Notes: a model not told the origin generated them from the sequence alone. 64,000 nucleotides of DNA from Agromyces rhizosphaerae (GCF_027925245.1 NZ_BSDP01000001.1:2604001-2668000); one strand, 5' to 3'; counted from the first letter of the stretch, positions 8,637 through 18,657 are shown. Numbers and translations are program-made.

Positions 8637-8648
8637 GCCGCCAGACTA
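8637..8648 (-). promoter_or_regulatory. -10 box formed from upstream TAG stop
   Basis: TAGTCT (8648-8643, minus strand) lies six bases before the GTG start of the acyl-CoA dehydrogenase gene. Its first three bases are the stop codon of the DUF4349 gene, so the -10 element and the terminator codon share sequence. Confidence 0.5.
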
Positions 8649-9605
8649 CGCCCGGCCGTCACCCGCCCCGCCGTCGGTCGGCGCCGGCCCCGGGGCATCC
8701 GTCGCCGCCTGCTGCTGCCGGTTCGACCGCCGGCTGCCGCGCACCGCGAGCAGCACGATGCCGGTCGCGACGGCCGCGATGATCGCGAGGAAGAGCAGCC
8801 ACGGGGCGAGCACGCCGAGCGCGACCATCAGCCCGCCGAGGAAGCCCCAGAGGGCGTTCCAGCCGGCGACCACGCCGTCCCAGAACGTGTCCGGCTCGGC
8901 CGGTGCCACGATGCCGGGCGCGTAGAGCTCGAGGTACACCGTGGCGTACGCGACGCGGTCGCCGAGTGCCGCGCGCTGGCTGACGAGCGAGTCGAGCTGC
9001 GCCTGGCGGTTCGTGAGCTCGGACTCGATCGTGATCAGGTCGGCGATGTCCTCGGCCTCCGCGAGCAGCTGCGTCAGGCGGTTCACCGAGGTCTGCAGGG
9101 CGCCGATCCGCGCGTCGAGGTCGTTCACCTGCATGTCGACGTCGGTCGAGCCGATCGAGACGGTGTTCACCGTGCCGAGTTCCTTCAGCTCGGTGAGCAC
9201 GGCGTCGACGCGCTCGGACGGGATGCGCAGCACGAGCGACGCGCTCGCCGCGCGGTCGTCGGCCTCGGGGTACTCGTTGCGGCTGTCGACGCGGCCGCCC
9301 GCGGCGGTCACGATGCCGGTGGCCCGCTGCGCCGCGGCGATCGGGTCGTCCGCGGTGATCGAGAGCGAGCCGTGGGTGATCTGGGCCCGGTCGGGCTCGA
9401 CCACGTCGGCGCCGGCGGACGACTCCTCGGCGAACTCGCCCGCGGCCATGTCGCCGTCGCGCGCCGCCATCTCGTCGTCCATCGCCTCGGGCATGGCGAC
9501 GCCCGGTTCGGACACGGCGGACGTGTCGCTCGCCGAGAAGGAGCATCCGGTGAGGACCAGTGCGGTGAGCAGGATTCCGGCTGCGGCGGCTGCGATGCGT
9601 CTCAT
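8646..9605 (-). CDS. DUF4349 domain lipoprotein
   Basis: A 319-residue protein from ATG 9605. It opens with a basic-hydrophobic signal peptide ending in the lipobox LTGC. DUF4349 follows, covering about residues 75-290: RAQITHGSLSITADDP, two coiled-coil stretches (DLDARIGALQTSVNRLTQLLAEA and following) and a C-terminal transmembrane helix (WLLFLAIIAAVATGIVLLAV) near 270. The tail is a short basic and Pro/Gly-rich cytosolic end. Surface function is unknown for this family. TACCGT lies 7 nt before the ATG, suggesting a leaderless transcript. Confidence 0.85.
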   Translation of the reverse strand: MRRIAAAAAGILLTALVLTGCSFSASDTSAVSEPGVAMPEAMDDEMAARDGDMAAGEFAEESSAGADVVEPDRAQITHGSLSITADDPIAAAQRATGIVTAAGGRVDSRNEYPEADDRAASASLVLRIPSERVDAVLTELKELGTVNTVSIGSTDVDMQVNDLDARIGALQTSVNRLTQLLAEAEDIADLITIESELTNRQAQLDSLVSQRAALGDRVAYATVYLELYAPGIVAPAEPDTFWDGVVAGWNALWGFLGGLMVALGVLAPWLLFLAIIAAVATGIVLLAVRGSRRSNRQQQAATDAPGPAPTDGGAGDGRA

Positions 9606-9749
9606 GCCACACACGGTATCGACGTCTGAGAGCGCCGTGCCTTGGAGCGGTCTGGGAGTCCGGTCACGGTTGCGTTGCACTTTCGGCGGGTTTCCCGGCG
9701 GGCACAACGTCACCCGCTTCCCGGTCGTCTGGCCGCGGAGTCGCGGGCG

Positions 9750-10958
9750 TCAGTGCGGGGTGATCAGCACGGGTTCCGTGTCGGGAATGGGACTCGCGTC
9801 GCGTCCGCGCAGGTCGGGGTGCCAGCGCCGGCCGATCGCCGGCACGAGGAAGCCGACGAGCGCGAGCACCGCCGCCGCGACGAACGCGCCGACCGGGCCA
9901 TACCCGTCGATCAGGAAGCCGGCGAGCGCCGAGCCGAGCGCCGCGCCGATCAGCTGGCCGGTGCCGATCCAGCCGTAGGCCTCCGCGGTGTCGGAGAACT
10001 TCACGCTCGCCGAGACGATCGCGAAGATCACCGCGAGGGCGGGGGCGATGCCGATGCCCGCGACGAAGAGCGTGACCGACAGCCACCAGAACTCCATGGC
10101 CGCCGCGGCGACCGCGATGCCGACGAAGACGATGAGCATGCGCCGCGCGAGCGCCCACGGCCCGATCGGCATGTGGCCGAACAGCAGGCCGCCGGCGAGG
10201 CTGCCGATGGCGAAGATCGCGAGCACGATGCCTGCCTCGGCGCCGTCGTGGCCGAACACCGCGACGACGCCCGCCTCGACCGCGGCGCAGGCGCCGATCA
10301 GGAGGAACCCGACGATCGTGCCGAGCAGCACCGCGGGGCGCCCGAGCACCACGCCGAACCGCCGCTTCGACATGGGGATGCGCACGCGCCCGAGCTCGGG
10401 TGACGAGATGAACCAGACCCCGCCGCCGACGAGCAGGGCGGCCGCGGCGAGGATGCCCCAGACCGTGCCGATCTGGGTGGAGATGAACGTGGTGACGACC
10501 GGGCCGACGACCCAGATGATCTCCTGCGCCGACGCGTCGAGCGAGAACAGCGGCGTGAGCTGGCGGGAGTTCACCATCTTCGGGTAGATCGTGCGCACCG
10601 CGGGCTGCACGGGCGGGGTGGAGAGGCCGCAGACGAGGCCGATCGCCATGTAGAGGGGAACCGTGAGCGGCAGCACGCCGATGGCGACGACGGATGCGGC
10701 GCAGATGACGAGCGTGGTGATGAGCACCGGTCGCATGCCCCAGCGCCCCATGAAGCGGCTCGTCAGCGGCCCCGCGACGGCCTGGCCGATCGACGTGGCG
10801 GCGAGCACCAGGCCGGCCGCGCCGTACGACCCGGTCTCGCGCTCGACGTGCAGGAGGAAGGCGAGCGACAGCATGCCCGACGGGAACCGCGCGGTGAGCT
10901 GCGCCGCGATGATCCGAGCGACTCCCGGGGTGCGGAGCAGGTCGGCGTAGCGGTTCAC
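9750..10958 (-). CDS. MFS transporter
   Basis: A 402-residue protein with 12 hydrophobic helices. MFS motif A-like segments are SRFMGRWGMRP after helix 2 and the equivalent loop in the second half. It resembles the YfkF/EmrD-like drug-efflux group (early SGMLSLAFLLHVERETGSYGAAG). Start GTG 10958 with TAGAGT exactly 6 nt upstream and no Shine-Dalgarno. The gene is divergent from an ArsR regulator, with about 80 nt between starts, which suggests ArsR may control it. Substrate unknown. Confidence 0.87.
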   Translation of the reverse strand: MNRYADLLRTPGVARIIAAQLTARFPSGMLSLAFLLHVERETGSYGAAGLVLAATSIGQAVAGPLTSRFMGRWGMRPVLITTLVICAASVVAIGVLPLTVPLYMAIGLVCGLSTPPVQPAVRTIYPKMVNSRQLTPLFSLDASAQEIIWVVGPVVTTFISTQIGTVWGILAAAALLVGGGVWFISSPELGRVRIPMSKRRFGVVLGRPAVLLGTIVGFLLIGACAAVEAGVVAVFGHDGAEAGIVLAIFAIGSLAGGLLFGHMPIGPWALARRMLIVFVGIAVAAAAMEFWWLSVTLFVAGIGIAPALAVIFAIVSASVKFSDTAEAYGWIGTGQLIGAALGSALAGFLIDGYGPVGAFVAAAVLALVGFLVPAIGRRWHPDLRGRDASPIPDTEPVLITPH

Positions 10959-11040
10959 AGGAGAACTCTACGTTCCGCCGGGGCATCCGCACGGCACATC
11001 AGTCTTGACTGATATAACATGCGACTGATAGAAATGCACC
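10959..11040. promoter_or_regulatory. Divergent promoter/operator between MFS and ArsR genes
   Basis: The spacer contains TAGAGT (10970-10965) for the leftward gene. For the rightward gene there is a perfect inverted repeat CAGTC-TT-GACTG at 11000-11011, and GACTGATA occurs twice at 11007-11014 and 11023-11030, 16 bp apart. Such half-sites upstream of an ArsR gene are typical of its autoregulatory operator. That it binds this ArsR protein is inference. Confidence 0.5.
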
Positions 11041-11433
11041 GTGCACGCATTCGACGTCCTGGGCGATCCGGTCCGCCGGCGCATCCTCGAGCTCCTCGCC
11101 GACGGCGAGCGGCCCGCGGGCGCCGTGGTCGAGGTGATCTCGGGCGAGTTCGGCATCACGCAGCCCGCGGTCTCGCGGCACCTGCGGGTGCTGCGCGAGT
11201 CGGGGTTCGCGACCGTGCGGGCCGAGGGTGCGAGGCGCCTCTACGCCGTCGATCGCACCGGCATCGACGACGCGGAGCGGCAGCTCGCGCGCTATCGGGC
11301 GCACTGGTCGCAGCGGCTCGACGCGCTGCACACCGAGGTCGCGCGCGGGGCGCGAGCGCGGCGCGGCGCCCCGGCCGACGACACCACCGACGACGCCACC
11401 GAGGGCACCACCGACGAGACGGAGACGACATGA
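11041..11433 (+). CDS. ArsR-family winged-helix regulator
   Basis: A 130-residue protein starting at GTG 11041. The HTH domain occupies about residues 3-85: FDVLGDPVRRRILELL is the ArsR opening, and ITQPAVSRHLRVLRESGFATVRAEGARRLYAVD is the recognition helix and wing. No cysteine metal site is visible. The last 45 residues are acidic and Thr-rich (EGTTDETETT). The stop overlaps the start of the SRPBCC gene (ATGA 11430-11433). ArsR/SRPBCC pairs are a common actinobacterial arrangement in which the regulator represses its own operon. Confidence 0.9.
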   Translation: MHAFDVLGDPVRRRILELLADGERPAGAVVEVISGEFGITQPAVSRHLRVLRESGFATVRAEGARRLYAVDRTGIDDAERQLARYRAHWSQRLDALHTEVARGARARRGAPADDTTDDATEGTTDETETT

Positions 11434-11933
11434 GCATGGACGGCGCGATCAGCCGGGCGGGCGAGGGATTCCTCCTCGAGTTCGACGAGGTGTACCCGAC
11501 CGATCCCGACGACCTCTGGGAGGCGGTCACGACCGCCGACCGGCTCGGGCGCTGGATGGCGCCGTACCGCGGCGACCTCCGGCTCGGCGGCCGCTGGGAG
11601 GCGATCGGCTCCGACGGCGAGCCGTGGTGCGTCGGCGAGGTGACCGCGTGCGATCCGCCCCGCTCGTTCGAGACGACCTGGCACGCGCGCGAGGAGCAGC
11701 CGACGCTGCTGCGCGTCGAACTCCATCCCGAGGGCGACGGCACGCGGCTCCGCCTCCGCCACGAGGGCGTCCGGTCCATCTACTACGGCGCCGGTTGGCA
11801 CACCTACCTCGAGCTGCTCGTGCGGCACCTGGGCGACCCGGCGCCGTCGATCGTCGACGGCGAGGCGTGGGACCGCCGGTTCGCCGAGCTGTCGGGCGCG
11901 TACGAGGAGCGGTTCCGGGCACTGCGCGCCTGA
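11430..11933 (+). CDS. SRPBCC (AHSA1-like) domain protein
   Basis: A 167-residue START/Bet v1-fold protein. The AHSA1 pattern is clear: EFDEVYPTDPDDLWEAVTTADRLGRWMAPYRGDLRLGGRWEA (start of the domain, given here as the visible signature in parts), the GEVTACDPPRSFETTW strand and a final amphipathic helix LGDPAPSIVDGEAWDRRFAELSG. These proteins bind hydrophobic small molecules; a substrate is not known. It is translationally coupled to the ArsR gene. Confidence 0.88.
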   Translation: MSMDGAISRAGEGFLLEFDEVYPTDPDDLWEAVTTADRLGRWMAPYRGDLRLGGRWEAIGSDGEPWCVGEVTACDPPRSFETTWHAREEQPTLLRVELHPEGDGTRLRLRHEGVRSIYYGAGWHTYLELLVRHLGDPAPSIVDGEAWDRRFAELSGAYEERFRALRA

Positions 11934-11940
11934 GCGGTCG

Positions 11941-11964
11941 GGCAGGGCGAGCGGATGCCCCGGG
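11941..11964. repeat. Intergenic GAGCGGATGCCCC element, copy A
   Basis: A 24-bp copy between the convergent SRPBCC and amidohydrolase genes. Its first and last bases match the copy at 58065-58088 throughout, and its central 22 bp are the exact reverse complement of 17216-17237. Shared core GGGCGAGCGGATGCCCC. Confidence 0.6.
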
Positions 11965-11982
11965 CGGACGACCGCCCGCTCG

Positions 11983-13221
11983 TCAGCCGGCGAACCGCTC
12001 CCGGCGCTCGGTCACGCGGCCGGCGCCGCGGCCCTGGTTCGCCGCGGCGTCCCATCGGTAGGCCTCGGTGCCCGTGATGAACACGTGCTCGGCGCGCGAG
12101 GTGACGTCGAGCGGGTCGCCCGACCAGATCACCACGTCGCCGTCGAGGCCGGGCGCGAGCGCGCCGATGCGGTCGTCGAGACCGAGGAAGGCGGCGGGGT
12201 GCACGGTGAGGGCGCGGAGCGCGGTCTCCCGGTCGAGCCCCTCCTTCACCGCGAACGAGGCCTGGTGCACGAGGAAGTTGATCGGGACCACGGGGTGGTC
12301 GGTCGTGATCGCGACGCGCACGCCGGCGCGCGCGAGCGCGCCGAGGTTCGCGATGTCGCGGTCGCGCAGCTCGACCTTGGATCGCGAGGTGAGCATCGGC
12401 CCGAAGATCACCGGCACGTCGCGCTCGGCGAGCACGTCGGCGACCGCGGCGCCGTCGGTGCCGTGGTTGATCACGAGGCGGTAGCCGAACTCGTCGGCCA
12501 GTCGCAGGGCGGTCGCGATGTCGTCGGCGCGGTGCACGTGCTGGTCCCACGCGAGCTCGCCCGCGAGCACACGGCCGAGTGTCTCGAGCCCGAGGTCGCG
12601 GTCGAACGGCTCGCCCTTCTCAGCGGCAGCGTCGCGGCGCGCGACGTAGTTCTGCGCGTCGACGAACGCGGTGCGGATGACGTTCGCGACGCCGAGGCGG
12701 GTCGACGGCAGCTGCTTCTTGTCGCCGTACACGCGCTTCGGGTTCTCGCCGAGCGCCGACTTCACCGAGACGGCCTCGCGGATCACCTGCTCGTCGACCG
12801 TGCGACCGCCCCAGGTCTTGATCGCGACGGTCTGCCCGCCGATCGGGTTGCCGGAGCCGGGCTTCACGACCGCGCTGGTGACGCCGCCGACGAGCGCGTC
12901 GCGGAAGCCCTCGTCCTCGGGGTTGATGGCGTCGATCGCCCGCAGCGCGGCGCCGTTCGGGTCGGTCATCTCGTTGGTGTCCTCGCCGGCCCAGCCCTGC
13001 GCCTCCTCGGACACCCCCATGTGCGCGTGCGCCTCGATGAAGCCGGGCAGCACCCAGCGGCCCGCGGCGTCGACCACGGGCACGTCGGGCGGCACCTCGA
13101 CGTCGGTGCCGACCGCGGCGATCCGGCCGTCGATCACGAGCACGGTGGCGTCCTCGAGGGGCGCGGAGGCGACGGGCACGACGGTGCCGTGGACGATGGC
13201 GACGGAGGAGCGAGTGGTCAT
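11983..13221 (-). CDS. Amidohydrolase family protein (imidazolonepropionase-like)
   Basis: A 412-residue metal-dependent hydrolase. After an N-terminal beta-sandwich strand (VIDGRIAAVG) the metal motif GFIEAHAHMG appears near residue 65, with further ligand candidates WDQHVHRADD and LVINHGTD, and the catalytic Asp in AITTDHPV. I prefer ATG 13221, with GAGGA 7 nt upstream. ATG 13239 is an in-frame alternative whose A is also the last base of the hrpA stop (TGATG). Either way it is coupled to hrpA. Substrate unknown. Confidence 0.87.
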   Translation of the reverse strand: MTTRSSVAIVHGTVVPVASAPLEDATVLVIDGRIAAVGTDVEVPPDVPVVDAAGRWVLPGFIEAHAHMGVSEEAQGWAGEDTNEMTDPNGAALRAIDAINPEDEGFRDALVGGVTSAVVKPGSGNPIGGQTVAIKTWGGRTVDEQVIREAVSVKSALGENPKRVYGDKKQLPSTRLGVANVIRTAFVDAQNYVARRDAAAEKGEPFDRDLGLETLGRVLAGELAWDQHVHRADDIATALRLADEFGYRLVINHGTDGAAVADVLAERDVPVIFGPMLTSRSKVELRDRDIANLGALARAGVRVAITTDHPVVPINFLVHQASFAVKEGLDRETALRALTVHPAAFLGLDDRIGALAPGLDGDVVIWSGDPLDVTSRAEHVFITGTEAYRWDAAANQGRGAGRVTERRERFAG

Positions 13222-13238
13222 CGCTCCATCCTCGCCCA

Positions 13239-16200
13239 TCAGCCCGCGAGCGCCTTGGCGATGCGCTGCACCGAGACGGGCTCGGCGGTACGCAGCTCCT
13301 GCGCGAACAGGCTGACGCGCAGCTCCTCGAGCAGCCAGCGGGCGCGCACGAGGTCGGCGGGGGAGTCCTCGGCGAGCGGGATCGCCCCGCCGGCGGACTC
13401 GTAGGCGGCGGTCGCCTTCTCGAGCTCGTTCATCCACTGCCGGTCGCGGCCGGGCTGCTCCTGCAGCTTCCGCACGCGCACGACGACGCCCTCGACGTAC
13501 CGGGGCAGGTGCACGAGCCGCTCGAGCCCGGTCGCGAGCACGAACCCGGGCCGCACGAGCGCGTCGAGCTGCGCGCGGGCGTCGCCGAGCGCGTGCATGA
13601 GCGGCAGGCTCGTCGCCCCGCGGATCGCCTTGTCGGCCTCGCGCCAGCGCTGCAGCACGCGCGTGACCAGCGCGACCGTCTCGTCGAGCCGCTGCATGAC
13701 GCTCGCCGAGACCGCGTCGCGCACGGCCCCGAACTCCGCGCGGGTCCAGAGCAGCCCGTCGGGGTGCCGTTCGCGCAGCACCGCGTCGACGCACGCGGCG
13801 AGGCTGTCGTCGAGCAGCGCCCGCGTGCCGGAATACGGGCTCGCCGCGAGCAGCAGCTTCTCCTGGTTCGAGAGGTGCTCCTGCACGTAGGAGACGGGCG
13901 AGGGCGTGGCCAGCACGAGCAGGCGACGGATGCCGCGCCGCGACGCCCGGTCGCGCTCGGCCGCGGTCGCGACCAGCCGCACCGACACGGCGTCCCCGTC
14001 GTCGACGAGCGCCGGGTACGCGCGGATCACGTTGCCGGCCTGCCGCGTGTCGACGTGCCGAGGCAGCTCGTCCCACTCCCACGCGGTCACGCCCGAGCGT
14101 TCGGCGATCGAGGGCCCAGCGCTCGTCGGACTCGACGCGTCCGTTGCGCGCGGCTCGGGCGCACGCCCCTTCCCGCGCGAGCGGCCGGGCTTCGAGACGG
14201 CGTCGGCCACGGCCTGGCGCGTGCGGTCGGCGAGTCGGCGCTGCAGTTCGGTGAGGTCGGTGCCCGAGCCGACGGCGAGGCCGCGCTCGTCGACCACGCG
14301 GAACGTCATGCGCAGGTGCGCCGGCACGCGCTCCAGGTCGAAGTCCTCGGCCGTCACCGGCGTGAACGTGAGTCGCTTGATCGTCGCCGCGACGACCTCG
14401 GCGAGCGGCTCGCGTTCGGCGCCGTCCTCCGGGCCCGCGGGCAGCTCCTCGCCGATGCGCGCGGCCCACTCGGCCGCCGGCACGACCGACCGGCGGATCG
14501 ACTTCGGGAGCGTGCGCAGCATCGACTGCACGAGCTCGTCGCGCAGTCCGGGCACCTGCCAGTCGAAGCCGACCGGCGACAGCCGCGGCAGCAGCACGAG
14601 CGGCACGGTCGCGGTCACGCCGTCGTCGTCGGCGCCGGGCTCGAACCGGTACGCGAGGCGGATCGTCTGGTCGCCCTGGCGCCACTGGTCGGGGAAGCCG
14701 TCGCCGCGACCGTCGGCCTCGTCGCCGACGAGGTCCTCGCGCCGCATGGTGAACAGGTCGGGCCGCGTGCGGTGCTCGGTGCGCCACCACTTCTCGAACC
14801 CCCGGGTGGTCGACACGTCGGCCGGCACGCGCGCCTCGTAGAACGCGACCACCGCCTCGTCGCCCGCGAGGATGTCTCGGCGGCGCGTGCGCGCCTCGAG
14901 GTCGCCGAGCTCCGCCCGCAGCGCCCGGTTCGCGCGCACCCACGCGAACACGCGGCGATCGAGCCGCGACGTGTCCCACTCCTCGTCGACGAGCGCGTGG
15001 CGGATGAAGAGCTCGCGCGCCAGCGGGGCATCCGCTCGTGCCAGCTGCATCCGTCGCTTCGGCACGATCGGCACGCCGAACAGCAGCACCTTCTCGTCGG
15101 CGATGGCCGAGCCCTGCTTCGGGTCCCAGCGCGGCTCGCCGTAGCTGCGCTTCACGAGCGACCCCGCGAGCGGTTCCGCCCAGGCCGGGTCGATCGCGGC
15201 GGCCATGCGCGCGAACAGGCGGCTGGTCTCGACGAGTTCGGCGGTCATGAGCGCCGCCGGCGGCTTCTTCGCGAGCGCCGAGCCCGGGAAGACCTGGAAG
15301 CGCGTGTTGCGTGCCCCGACGAACTCGCGGCTGGGGCGGCGGCCGGATGCCTCGGGGCGACCCTTCCCGCGTCCCCGCGCGGCATCCGTCGCCGTGTCGT
15401 CGCGCAGCCCGATGTGCGAGAGCAGCCCCGACAGCAGCGCGCGGTGGATGCCGTCGGCGTTGATGCGCGGCTCGCCGACGTGCAGGCCGAGCGGCTTCGC
15501 GAGGCGCACGAGCTGGCGATAGAGGTCCTGCCACTCGCGCACGCGCAGGTAGTTGAGGAACTGGGTGCGGCACATGCGGCGGAACGCGCTCGAGCCGAGC
15601 TGCCGCTGCTGCTCCTCGAGGTGGTTCCAGAGGTTCAGCAGGGTGAGGAAGTCGCTCGTCGGGTCGACGAAGCGGGCGTGCATCGCGTTCGCCTGCTCGC
15701 GCTTCTCGAGCGGCCGCTCGCGCGGGTCCTGGATGGTCATGCCGGCGACGATCGCGAGCACCTCGCGCGAGACGCCCTGCGCCTTCGACTCGATGACCAT
15801 GCGCGCGTAGCGCGGCTCGATCGGCAGGCGCGAGAGCTGGCGCCCGACGCGCGTGAGGCGCGGGCCGTCCCGCGAGTCGCGGTCCTCGAGCGCGCCGAGC
15901 TCGCGCAGCAGGTCGAGGCCGTCGCGGATGCCGCGGACATCGGGCGGCGTGAGGAACGGGAAGTCCTCCACCGCGCCGAGGCCGAGCGACGCCATCTGGA
16001 GGATGACGGCCGCGAGGTTCGTGCGCAGCACCTCGGGGTCGGTGAACTCGGGCCGCTTCTCGTAGTCGTCCTCGGCGTAGAGGCGGATCGCGATGCCGTC
16101 GCTCGTGCGGCCCGAGCGGCCCGACCGCTGGTTCGCCGACGCCTGCGAGATCGGCTCGATCGGCAGGCGCTGCACCTTCGCGCGGGTCGAGTACCGGCTG

Positions 16201-17174
16201 ATGCGCGCGGTGCCGGCGTCGACGACGTAGCGGATGCCGGGCACGGTGAGGCTCGTCTCGGCGACGTTCGTCGCGAGGATCACCCGGCGCCGGAGGCCGG
16301 CGACCTTCGACGGCTCGAAGACGCGGTGCTGATCGGCGGCCGAGAGCCGGCCGTACAGGGGGAGCACCTCGGTCGCGCCCGCGCCGCCGCGCCGGGCGGC
16401 GTGCCCGCGCACGGCCTCCTCGGCGTCGCGGATCTCGTTCTCGCCCGAGAGGAAGACCAGCACGTCGCCCGGCGCCTCGCGGTCGAGCTCGTCGAGCGCG
16501 TCGAGGATGCCCTGCTGCACGTCCTTGTCGTCGGCCGCGGCGCCCTCGTCCGCCTCGTCGTCGCCGGCCTCGCCGACGAGCGGGCGGTAGCGGATCTCGA
16601 CCGGGTAGGTGCGGCCGGACACCTCGATGACTGGTGCGGGTTCGCCCGAGGCATCCGCGAAGTGCCGGGCGAAGCTCTCGGGGTCGATCGTCGCGCTCGT
16701 GACGATGACCTTGAGGTCGGGCCGCTTCGGCAGCAGCTGCTTCAGGTAGCCGAGCAGGAAGTCGATGTTGAGGCTGCGCTCGTGGGCCTCGTCGATGATG
16801 ATCGTGTCGTACCGGCGCAGCATCCGGTCGCGGTGGATCTCGTTGAGCAGGATCCCGTCGGTCATGACCTTGATGCGCGTGGACTCGCTCACGCGGTCGG
16901 TGAAGCGCACCTGGTAGCCGACGAGGTCGCCGACCTCCGACCCGAGCTCCTCGCCGATGCGCTCGGCGATCGTGCGGGCGGCGATGCGGCGCGGCTGGGT
17001 GTGCGCGATCGACTCGCGGCCGAGCTCGAGGCAGATCTTCGGCAACTGCGTGGTCTTGCCCGAGCCGGTCGCGCCGGCGACGATCACGACCTGGTGCTCG
17101 CGCACGGCGCGCGCGATCTCGTCGCGCATGCCGGAGACCGGCAGCTCGGCGGGGTAGGTGATCGTGGGAAGCAC
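13239..17174 (-). CDS. hrpA: ATP-dependent RNA helicase HrpA (DEAH-box)
   Basis: A 1311-residue protein, the normal full length for HrpA. Walker A GATGSGKT lies at residues 34-41, DEAH at 128-131, then motif III SAT, the motif V/VI segment TNVAETSLTVPGIRYVVD and QRSGRSGR. The central winged-helix/ratchet (HA2) and OB-fold regions follow, and the C-terminal half is the DUF3418 extension. HrpA unwinds RNA and acts on stalled or collided ribosomes in E. coli. GTG 17174 is preceded closely by GGAGG and by TACGAT 8 nt upstream. Nothing indicates truncation. Confidence 0.95.
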   Translation of the reverse strand: MLPTITYPAELPVSGMRDEIARAVREHQVVIVAGATGSGKTTQLPKICLELGRESIAHTQPRRIAARTIAERIGEELGSEVGDLVGYQVRFTDRVSESTRIKVMTDGILLNEIHRDRMLRRYDTIIIDEAHERSLNIDFLLGYLKQLLPKRPDLKVIVTSATIDPESFARHFADASGEPAPVIEVSGRTYPVEIRYRPLVGEAGDDEADEGAAADDKDVQQGILDALDELDREAPGDVLVFLSGENEIRDAEEAVRGHAARRGGAGATEVLPLYGRLSAADQHRVFEPSKVAGLRRRVILATNVAETSLTVPGIRYVVDAGTARISRYSTRAKVQRLPIEPISQASANQRSGRSGRTSDGIAIRLYAEDDYEKRPEFTDPEVLRTNLAAVILQMASLGLGAVEDFPFLTPPDVRGIRDGLDLLRELGALEDRDSRDGPRLTRVGRQLSRLPIEPRYARMVIESKAQGVSREVLAIVAGMTIQDPRERPLEKREQANAMHARFVDPTSDFLTLLNLWNHLEEQQRQLGSSAFRRMCRTQFLNYLRVREWQDLYRQLVRLAKPLGLHVGEPRINADGIHRALLSGLLSHIGLRDDTATDAARGRGKGRPEASGRRPSREFVGARNTRFQVFPGSALAKKPPAALMTAELVETSRLFARMAAAIDPAWAEPLAGSLVKRSYGEPRWDPKQGSAIADEKVLLFGVPIVPKRRMQLARADAPLARELFIRHALVDEEWDTSRLDRRVFAWVRANRALRAELGDLEARTRRRDILAGDEAVVAFYEARVPADVSTTRGFEKWWRTEHRTRPDLFTMRREDLVGDEADGRGDGFPDQWRQGDQTIRLAYRFEPGADDDGVTATVPLVLLPRLSPVGFDWQVPGLRDELVQSMLRTLPKSIRRSVVPAAEWAARIGEELPAGPEDGAEREPLAEVVAATIKRLTFTPVTAEDFDLERVPAHLRMTFRVVDERGLAVGSGTDLTELQRRLADRTRQAVADAVSKPGRSRGKGRAPEPRATDASSPTSAGPSIAERSGVTAWEWDELPRHVDTRQAGNVIRAYPALVDDGDAVSVRLVATAAERDRASRRGIRRLLVLATPSPVSYVQEHLSNQEKLLLAASPYSGTRALLDDSLAACVDAVLRERHPDGLLWTRAEFGAVRDAVSASVMQRLDETVALVTRVLQRWREADKAIRGATSLPLMHALGDARAQLDALVRPGFVLATGLERLVHLPRYVEGVVVRVRKLQEQPGRDRQWMNELEKATAAYESAGGAIPLAEDSPADLVRARWLLEELRVSLFAQELRTAEPVSVQRIAKALAG

Positions 17175-17215
17175 AGCCCTCCATCGTACGGCGCGCGGGG
17201 GCGGGCGGTGCGCGG

Positions 17216-17237
17216 GCCCGGGGCATCCGCTCGCCCT
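17216..17237. repeat. Intergenic GGGGCATCCGCTCGCC element, copy B
   Basis: 22 bp that are the exact reverse complement of the core of the copy at 11941-11964. Here it lies upstream of hrpA and of the DUF4188 gene, between divergent genes. Confidence 0.55.
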
Positions 17238-17240
17238 TGC

Positions 17241-17272
17241 ATTGGATAGTCCAAGTATCTAGTATTGGATAC
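17241..17272. promoter_or_regulatory. Nested inverted and direct repeats, likely operator
   Basis: TTGGA-TAG-TCCAA (17242-17254) is a perfect palindrome, GTAT-TGG-ATAC (17262-17272) is another, and ATTGGATA occurs twice at 17241 and 17264, 23 bp apart. The AT-rich block stands out in this GC-rich DNA, just upstream of the DUF4188 gene. It looks like a MarR/HxlR/TetR-type operator; the regulator is not in the window. Confidence 0.5.
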
Positions 17273-17303
17273 CGCAACTCTCCAAACGATGAACGGGGGC
17301 ATC

Positions 17304-17795
17304 ATGGCGAAGGTGAACACGGGTCGGATGACCCATCGGCACGACGGCGAGCTCGTCGTCTTCCTCATCGGCATGCGGGTGAACCGCTGGTGGCGACCCG
17401 ACCTGTGGCTGCCGGCGTTCCTGGCCATGCCGCGCATGCTGCGCGAGCTCGCGACCACCCCCGACTCGGGGTTCCTCGGCTACCGGCTGCTCACGGGGGC
17501 GAACGGTCCCTACGTCGTGCAGTACTGGGACAGCCACGAGCGGCTCTACGACTACGCATCGGATGCCTCGGGGGAGCACCGTCCCGCATGGGCGGCGTTC
17601 AACCGTGCCGCGCGGCGGGCGCCCGGGGCGGTCGGCATCTGGCACGAGACCTACCAGGTCGCGCGCGCCGAGACGCTGTACGTGAGCATGCCGTCGTTCG
17701 GACTGGCCGACGCGACCGAGCTCGTGCCCGTCACCTCGCGGTCGGACCGCGCCCGCCAGCGCTACGCGCAGGGTGAGGTGACGGCGCCCGCGTGA
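17304..17795 (+). CDS. DUF4188 (monooxygenase af470-like) protein
   Basis: A 163-residue protein starting MAKVNTGRMTHRHDGELVVF. Its signatures (IGMRVNRWWRPDLWLPAFLAMPRML, a YVVQYWDSHERLYDYA segment and WHETYQV) match the DUF4188/af470-like family of dimeric ferredoxin-fold proteins. In other bacteria these are often next to MarR or TetR regulators; here only the operator-like repeats precede it. ATG 17289 is an in-frame alternative start, but GGGGG before 17304 favours the shorter form. The aldo/keto reductase follows 25 nt later and may be in the same transcript. Confidence 0.8.
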   Translation: MAKVNTGRMTHRHDGELVVFLIGMRVNRWWRPDLWLPAFLAMPRMLRELATTPDSGFLGYRLLTGANGPYVVQYWDSHERLYDYASDASGEHRPAWAAFNRAARRAPGAVGIWHETYQVARAETLYVSMPSFGLADATELVPVTSRSDRARQRYAQGEVTAPA

Positions 17796-17808
17796 GGTGC
17801 CCGCGTGA

Positions 17809-18657
<849 letters not shown>

